From JBFGFG01 sp041627475 (GTDB lineage Bacteria > Actinomycetota > Nitriliruptoria > Nitriliruptorales > Nitriliruptoraceae): DNA of 6,951 nt. The translations under genes and the position numbers were made by a program. The stretch spans positions 1 to 6,951 of the forward strand of contig JBFKQZ010000172.1 in NCBI GenBank assembly GCA_041627475.1. The letters run 5' to 3'. This document shows, piece by piece, positions 5,086 to 6,951 of this stretch. Position 1 is the stretch's first letter. Every line of letters begins with the position of its first letter. The notes beneath the pieces are model-generated. The model had not been told where the DNA came from. It did no database searches and saw only the letters and a list, made by a program, of their open reading frames with translations.

Positions 5086-5089
5086 CGGC

Positions 5090-6424
5090 CTAGCCGAGCA
5101 GGTCCCGGGCGACGTCGAGCCAGAGGCCGGTCTGCATCGCCAGCGACTCGACGTCGATGCGCTCGTCGATGCCGTGGTAGCGCGACCGCACGTCCTCGTA
5201 GGTCGCCCGCTCGGAGAACACCCCGGCCCCGTAGGCCGGGACGCCCCGCTCCCGGAAGAACGACGCGTCCGTCCCGCCGACGAGCATCGACGGGATCACC
5301 TGGGCCTGGGGATGGTGGGCGAGCAGCCGCCGCTCCAGCAGGTCCCACATCGGTGTGTCGGTCGGCGACGCGGTGCCCGGCCGGTTCGCGATCGGCTCCT
5401 GCTCGACACGGTCGTAGAGATCGCCGAGCGCGGCCCGGAGCTCGTCCTGGACGTCCTGCTCGGTCTGGCCCGGCAGCGTGCGGACGTCGAGCTCGATCGC
5501 GACCTCGTCGGGGATCGTGTTCGCCTTCTGCCCACCGTGCGCCGTGTTCGGCGAGAACGTCATGTGGGTGCACGCGTGCGCGAACGGCCGCACCGCCTCG
5601 GGGAGGTGGTGCAGCGCGTCCCGGATCCGCCCGGGGTCGGTGAGGGCGGCCAGCTGGTCCTCCGGCAGCCCCATCGACTCGACCAGCGCGCGCCATGACT
5701 GCGTGATCTCGGCGGTCGGCTGGTGCTCGCCGAGACGCCGGACGACCTCGGCCGCCGTGAGCAGGGCGTTGTCCGCTCCCCACGGCATCGACCCGTGCCC
5801 CGGCGTGCCCCGCACGACCAGCCGCCGCCAGCCGATGCCCTTCTCGGCGGCCACCAGCGTGATGCGGTCCCCCGCCGGTGCCCGCAGCAGCTGCCCGCCG
5901 GTCTCGGTGAGCACGTAGTCGCAGTCGATGGCGTCCCAGTGGTGCTCGGCCAGCCACTCGGCACCGTGCACGCCGCCGGCCTCCTCGTCGGCGACGCCGA
6001 GGAAGACGAGCGTCCCGCGGGGCGTGAACCCGCCGTCCGCCAGGTGCCGCGTGGCGACCGCCATCGACGCCGTGAGGCACAGCATGTCGACGGCACCACG
6101 TCCCCACACCTCACCATCGATGAGCTCGCCCCCGAACGGGTCCTCCCGCCAGCCATCGGCGACGGCGGGCACGACGTCGGTGTGGCCCATGAGGCACACC
6201 GTGGGCGCATCGGGGTCGCTGCCCTCGATGCGCGCGACGATCGAGTCGCGACCGGGGACCGCGGCGAAGGTCTCGACGTCGAGCCCGGCACCCTCGAGCA
6301 CCGTCCCGAGCAGGTCTGCGTTGCGGGACTCCTCGCCGCTGTCACGCGCCCCGTCGTTGACGCAGGCGTTGCGGATCAGCTGCTGGAGCAGCTCGGTCGT
6401 CTCGTGGGTCAGCCGGTCGTCCAC
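5090..6424 (-). CDS. M20-family zinc metallo-hydrolase (peptidase/deacylase)
   Basis: The 444-residue protein matches the M20/M25/M40 family in length and motif order. The first metal site is H81-T-D-V-V-P with Asp83. It continues with W-G-R-G-A-V-D-M (bridging Asp113), the catalytic base Glu147 and metal ligand Glu148 in VADEEAGG, Glu174 in LTETGG, a lid/dimerisation domain beginning near the RRLVVRGTPGHGSMPW segment, and the last ligand His417 in Y-H-G-I-D-E-R-I. The set is complete, so it should be an active two-zinc hydrolase cleaving an amide bond of a peptide or N-acyl amino acid; the exact substrate is not evident. There is no signal peptide, so it is likely cytoplasmic. The GTG at 6422-6424 is chosen because AGGAGG (plus-strand 6430-6435) lies 5 nt upstream and homology ends nearby; a 168-codon upstream extension would overlap the ABC gene. 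Confidence 0.93.
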   Translation of the reverse strand: MDDRLTHETTELLQQLIRNACVNDGARDSGEESRNADLLGTVLEGAGLDVETFAAVPGRDSIVARIEGSDPDAPTVCLMGHTDVVPAVADGWREDPFGGELIDGEVWGRGAVDMLCLTASMAVATRHLADGGFTPRGTLVFLGVADEEAGGVHGAEWLAEHHWDAIDCDYVLTETGGQLLRAPAGDRITLVAAEKGIGWRRLVVRGTPGHGSMPWGADNALLTAAEVVRRLGEHQPTAEITQSWRALVESMGLPEDQLAALTDPGRIRDALHHLPEAVRPFAHACTHMTFSPNTAHGGQKANTIPDEVAIELDVRTLPGQTEQDVQDELRAALGDLYDRVEQEPIANRPGTASPTDTPMWDLLERRLLAHHPQAQVIPSMLVGGTDASFFRERGVPAYGAGVFSERATYEDVRSRYHGIDERIDVESLAMQTGLWLDVARDLLG

Positions 6425-6429
6425 CGCGT

Positions 6430-6435
6430 CCTCCT
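6430..6435 (-). promoter_or_regulatory. Shine-Dalgarno AGGAGG of the M20 hydrolase gene
   Basis: A perfect AGGAGG on the minus strand lies 5 nt before the GTG at 6424 and fixes that start over the long upstream open frame. Confidence 0.8.
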
Positions 6436-6450
6436 CAGGATGTCGAGGGA

Positions 6451-6488
6451 CAGTAGGGGTTGACCTTCGTGCCCCGTTCGGATCAACT
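6451..6488. promoter_or_regulatory. Possible divergent promoter region between the M20 and ABC genes
   Basis: The 150-bp gap 6425-6574 separates divergent genes. On the plus strand TTGACC (6460-6465) resembles a -35 element, with only a poor -10 match about 17 bp on. On the minus strand TACTGT (complement of 6450-6455) fits TAnnnT upstream of the M20 ribosome site. GTTGA (6459-6463) and TCAAC (6483-6487) form a short inverted repeat that could be an operator. None of these is strong. Confidence 0.25.
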
Positions 6489-6574
6489 GGCCGGCTGCCT
6501 CGCTCCAGGGGCCACCCCTCCCCGACGGCGCGGGCCACCTGCGTCGTCACCGGCGTCCACAGACTGGCCCTGCC

Positions 6575-6951
6575 GTGCTGCCCGTCCGCGAGTACCTCGC
6601 GCTGCTGTCCTCGAAGCTCGAGGGCATGTCCCGCCGTGTCGTGGGTCTCGTCGTCGCGCTGTTCGTGGCGATCGGGCTGCAGCTGGTCAACCCGCAGCTG
6701 CTGCGCGAGATCATCGACGGCGCGCTCTCGGGTCGGTCGGCAGACGAGCTGGTGCCGCTGGCCGGAACCTTCGTGGCGATCGCGCTGGCGGCGCAGGTCG
6801 TGACGATCGTCGCGACGTGGGTCGCCGAGGACATCGGCTGGCGTGCGACGAACCGCCTGCGCGCCGAGCTGACCGAGCACGTCATGCGCCAGGACCTCGG
6901 CTTCCACACCGAGCACGCACCGGGCCACCTCATCGAACGGGTCGACGGTGA
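6575..6951 (+). CDS. ABC exporter, N-terminal membrane domain (3' part beyond window)
   Basis: An open frame from GTG 6575 runs past the window edge, giving 125 residues. The sequence begins LPVREYLALLSSKLEG, then a hydrophobic helix (about residues 22-43, with LQLVNPQLLREIIDGAL following), a second hydrophobic helix (about 60-82), and an AEDIGWRATNRLRAEL segment followed by a HVMRQDLGFHTEHAPGHLIERVDG-like stretch. The helix layout and the F-H-x-x-H-x-P-G-x-L-I-E-R-V-D-G motif in the first intracellular loop are typical of type I ABC exporters with fused membrane and ATPase domains; Walker motifs would lie outside the window. The substrate is unknown. No Shine-Dalgarno precedes GTG 6575; ATG 6626 is in frame but would cut off conserved N-terminal residues, and further upstream in-frame codons are possible. 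Confidence 0.87.
   Translation, partial: MLPVREYLALLSSKLEGMSRRVVGLVVALFVAIGLQLVNPQLLREIIDGALSGRSADELVPLAGTFVAIALAAQVVTIVATWVAEDIGWRATNRLRAELTEHVMRQDLGFHTEHAPGHLIERVDG

Noticed and set aside
5083..5092. Bidirectional terminator between the second acidic gene and the M20 gene
   Set aside because: The gap is only 4 bp and I found no stem followed by a T-run in either direction.
4635..6107. Minus-strand frame with Ser/Gly repeats crossing the second acidic gene and part of the M20 gene
   Set aside because: It is out of frame with the M20 protein on the same strand and only mirrors the acidic repeats; the M20 frame carries all the catalytic motifs.
6425..6928. 168-codon upstream extension of the M20 gene
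   Set aside because: It runs antisense through the ABC exporter N-terminus, and a perfect Shine-Dalgarno sits before the GTG at 6424.

Overview
The window is very GC-rich, with strong G/C preference at third codon positions, frequent GTG starts and tightly packed genes. This and the protein types (DUF2237, HAMP-type histidine kinase plus OmpR-type regulator, bacterial Ser/Thr kinase, M20 hydrolase) suggest an actinobacterial chromosome. A deep-branching or salt-tolerant lineage is possible but is only an inference. There are no tRNA or rRNA genes, transposons, integrases or CRISPR repeats.

Layout. (1) 1-457, +: the 3' end of an NAD(P)-dependent epimerase/reductase gene, starting inside its YxxxK active-site motif. 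(2) 454-852, -: a DUF2237 gene converging on it; one CTAG supplies the stop codons of both. (3) 981-4019, +: a compact operon of a membrane sensor histidine kinase, an OmpR/PhoB-type response regulator and a small soluble Ser/Thr protein kinase, linked by a stop/Shine-Dalgarno overlap and then a GTGA stop/start overlap. (4) 4163-5085, +: two adjacent genes for short exported or membrane-anchored proteins. They share the N-terminal pattern MRHL-x-R-x-VPL, then have extremely acidic low-complexity tails of different repeat type. (5) 5090-6424, -: an M20-family zinc hydrolase, converging on the acidic pair with a 4-bp gap. (6) 6575-end, +: the start of an ABC-exporter membrane domain, divergent from the hydrolase.

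How the genes may work together. The kinase/regulator pair is preceded by three TCA-type direct repeats at exact 11-bp spacing, the geometry used by OmpR/PhoB-family regulators, which suggests autoregulation. A weaker 11-bp series lies upstream of the acidic pair. The most interesting reading is that 981-5085 is one functional island: an envelope signal is sensed by the histidine kinase, relayed by the regulator and modulated by the Ser/Thr kinase, and the output includes two polyanionic surface proteins. Gene adjacency and DNA repeats support this; no function is proven. The SDR, DUF2237, M20 and ABC genes look like ordinary housekeeping neighbours.
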